NCBI GenBank assembly: GCA_017437165.1
Contig: JAFSBS010000242.1
Span: forward strand, 1-7,635
Direction: 5' to 3'
DNA length: 7,635 bases
Source of the DNA: Clostridia bacterium
GTDB lineage: Bacteria > Bacillota > Clostridia > Oscillospirales > Acutalibacteraceae
Numbering within the stretch: position 1 is the stretch's first letter; every line of letters begins with the position of its first letter. The position numbers and the translations under genes were made by a program. Under the pieces are notes generated by a model. The model made no database searches. It had not been told where the DNA came from and was given only the letters and a program-made list of their open reading frames with translations. This document shows positions 6,836 through 7,635 of this stretch, piece after piece.

Positions 6836-7114
6836 ATGGTAAAATACGAAACAATCATTGTTTATTCTTTAGCTAAAGGCGAAGAAGCTGCAAAAGAAGT
6901 TGCAGAAAAATTTAAAGCTATGATTGAAGGCGCTGGTACTGTTGAAAGCATTGATGAATGGGGCAAGAGAAGACTTGCTTACCCAATCAACGATGAAAAT
7001 GACGGTTACTATGTACTCTACAATTACGAGTGCAACGCTGATTTCCCAAAAGAACTCGATCGTGTTGTTGGTATCACAGACGGTGTTCTTCGTTCACTTA
7101 TTATTAAGAAATAA
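6836..7114 (+). CDS. rpsF: 30S ribosomal protein S6
   Basis: Small-subunit protein that binds 16S rRNA in the platform together with S18. It is 92 aa, normal for the family. The N-terminus MVKYETIIVYSLAKGEE is the first strand and turn of the S6 fold. 'IDEWGKRRLAYPINDENDGYYVLYNY' (39-64) is the diagnostic core with the conserved KRRLAYPI. The C-terminus 'DFPKELDRVVGITDGVLRSLII' (69-90) is typical. ATG 6836 is preceded by AAGGAGGTG with good spacing; the in-frame GTG at 6827 lies inside that site and is not the start. ssb follows after a 26-bp gap in the same operon, as in most bacteria. Confidence 0.97.
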   Translation: MVKYETIIVYSLAKGEEAAKEVAEKFKAMIEGAGTVESIDEWGKRRLAYPINDENDGYYVLYNYECNADFPKELDRVVGITDGVLRSLIIKK

Positions 7115-7130
7115 TTTCAGAATTTATTTA

Positions 7131-7156
7131 AGGAGAAAGTGTGGCATTTGCCATAC
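7131..7156 (+). promoter_or_regulatory. ssb ribosome binding site followed by a 7-bp hairpin
   Basis: AGGAG (7131-7135) lies 5 nt before GTG 7141. Directly after it GTGTGGC (7139-7145), loop ATTT (7146-7149) and GCCATAC (7150-7156) form a hairpin of seven pairs, one of them G-U. The hairpin contains the GTG and separates the Shine-Dalgarno from the ATG at 7168, where SSB proteins of this group usually begin. ATG 7168 has no close ribosome binding site of its own. Folding the hairpin would shorten the distance from AGGAG to ATG from 32 to about 14 nt. Confidence 0.55.
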
Positions 7157-7596
7157 AGCGAAAACTTATGCTTAACTGTGCAGTAGTTATGGGCAGACTT
7201 ACAGCTGATCCTGAAGTTCGTCAGACACCATCAGGTGTTTCAGTTTGCAGATTTACAGTAGCGGTTGACCGCTCTTATGTAAAGCAGGGCGAACAAAGAC
7301 AAGCAGATTTTATAAATATCCTTGCTTGGCGTCAGACAGCGGAGTTTGTTGGTAAATATTTCCAAAAGGGCTCAATGATTGCAGTTCAAGGCTCAATTCA
7401 GACAGGCTCTTATGAAAAAGATGGTATTAAAAGAAACACATTTGAAATTGTTGCAGATAATGTAAGTTTCTGCGGTTCAAAAAGCGAAAATGGCAGCACA
7501 GCACCAAGAGCAAATACAGACGCTGCTCCTGCTTTTTCAAATGGTAGTTTTGATGATTTTGAAGCATCTGCTGATGATGATGAATTACCATTCTGA
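7141..7596 (+). CDS. ssb: Single-stranded DNA-binding protein
   Basis: Tetrameric OB-fold protein that coats single-stranded DNA in replication, repair and recombination. It is 151 aa from GTG 7141 or 142 aa from ATG 7168. From the ATG the protein begins MLNCAVVMGRLTADPEVRQT, the usual start for clostridial SSB. The OB fold continues through 'FINILAWRQTAEFVGKYFQKG' (about 104-124 of the long form's first 125 residues when counted loosely by region) and 'IQTGSYEKDGIKRNTFEIVADNVSF'-type strands. A short flexible linker follows and the protein ends DDDELPF, the acidic tip that docks partner proteins. I give the GTG because it alone has a Shine-Dalgarno at proper spacing, but the nine extra residues MAFAIQRKL are not family-typical and are encoded with ATA and CGA codons, so ATG 7168 is a real alternative. 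It follows rpsF; rpsR is expected next but is outside the window, and 7597-7635 shows no gene start. Confidence 0.95.
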   Translation: MAFAIQRKLMLNCAVVMGRLTADPEVRQTPSGVSVCRFTVAVDRSYVKQGEQRQADFINILAWRQTAEFVGKYFQKGSMIAVQGSIQTGSYEKDGIKRNTFEIVADNVSFCGSKSENGSTAPRANTDAAPAFSNGSFDDFEASADDDELPF

Positions 7597-7635
7597 TTTT
7601 TGATTTTACGCGTTAATTCGCTTCTATTACTATTA

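Noticed and set aside
7597..7635. The start of rpsR after ssb.
   Set aside because: rpsR is expected from the usual gene order, but no Shine-Dalgarno, start codon or S18-like codons are visible in these 39 bases.

Overview
The window looks like the chromosome of a low-GC, Gram-positive anaerobe of class Clostridia, probably the Oscillospiraceae/Ruminococcaceae group. The evidence is the AT-rich sequence, AGGAGG-type ribosome binding sites, TTGACA/TATAAT-type promoters, a T-box leader in front of alaS, and the look of the SSB and HolA proteins. This placement rests on recognition of the protein families, not on a search.

Layout: two transcription units diverge from an intergenic control region at about 6340-6835. 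The leftward (minus-strand) unit reads promoter (6610-6638), T-box leader with intrinsic terminator (about 6603-6375), alaS, a small HIT-family gene, comEC, holA, and the first 26 codons of a Toprim-domain (RNase M5-like) gene cut by the window edge. Gaps between these genes are 5-20 bp. At three of the four junctions the stop codon of the upstream gene lies inside the Shine-Dalgarno sequence of the next, which suggests co-transcription and translational coupling. The rightward unit reads a near-consensus promoter (6723-6751), a 78-nt leader with two hairpins, rpsF and ssb. The usual third gene, rpsR, is not reached before the window ends.

Working together: the leftward unit joins tRNA-Ala charging (alaS) to a nucleotide hydrolase, a DNA-uptake channel protein, the polymerase III clamp-loader delta subunit and a Toprim protein. 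As laid out, the tRNA-Ala-sensing T-box would control them all unless there are internal promoters. The rightward unit is the common ribosomal S6 / SSB pairing.

Most of the window is ordinary housekeeping, and I see no mobile element, CRISPR array, tRNA/rRNA gene or unknown multi-gene system. The points worth a second look are a ComEC whose C-terminal metallo-beta-lactamase-like domain has lost every recognisable metal ligand, a T-box whose terminator uses the hairpin 5' of the antiterminator, and a hairpin between the ssb Shine-Dalgarno and the family-typical ssb start codon.
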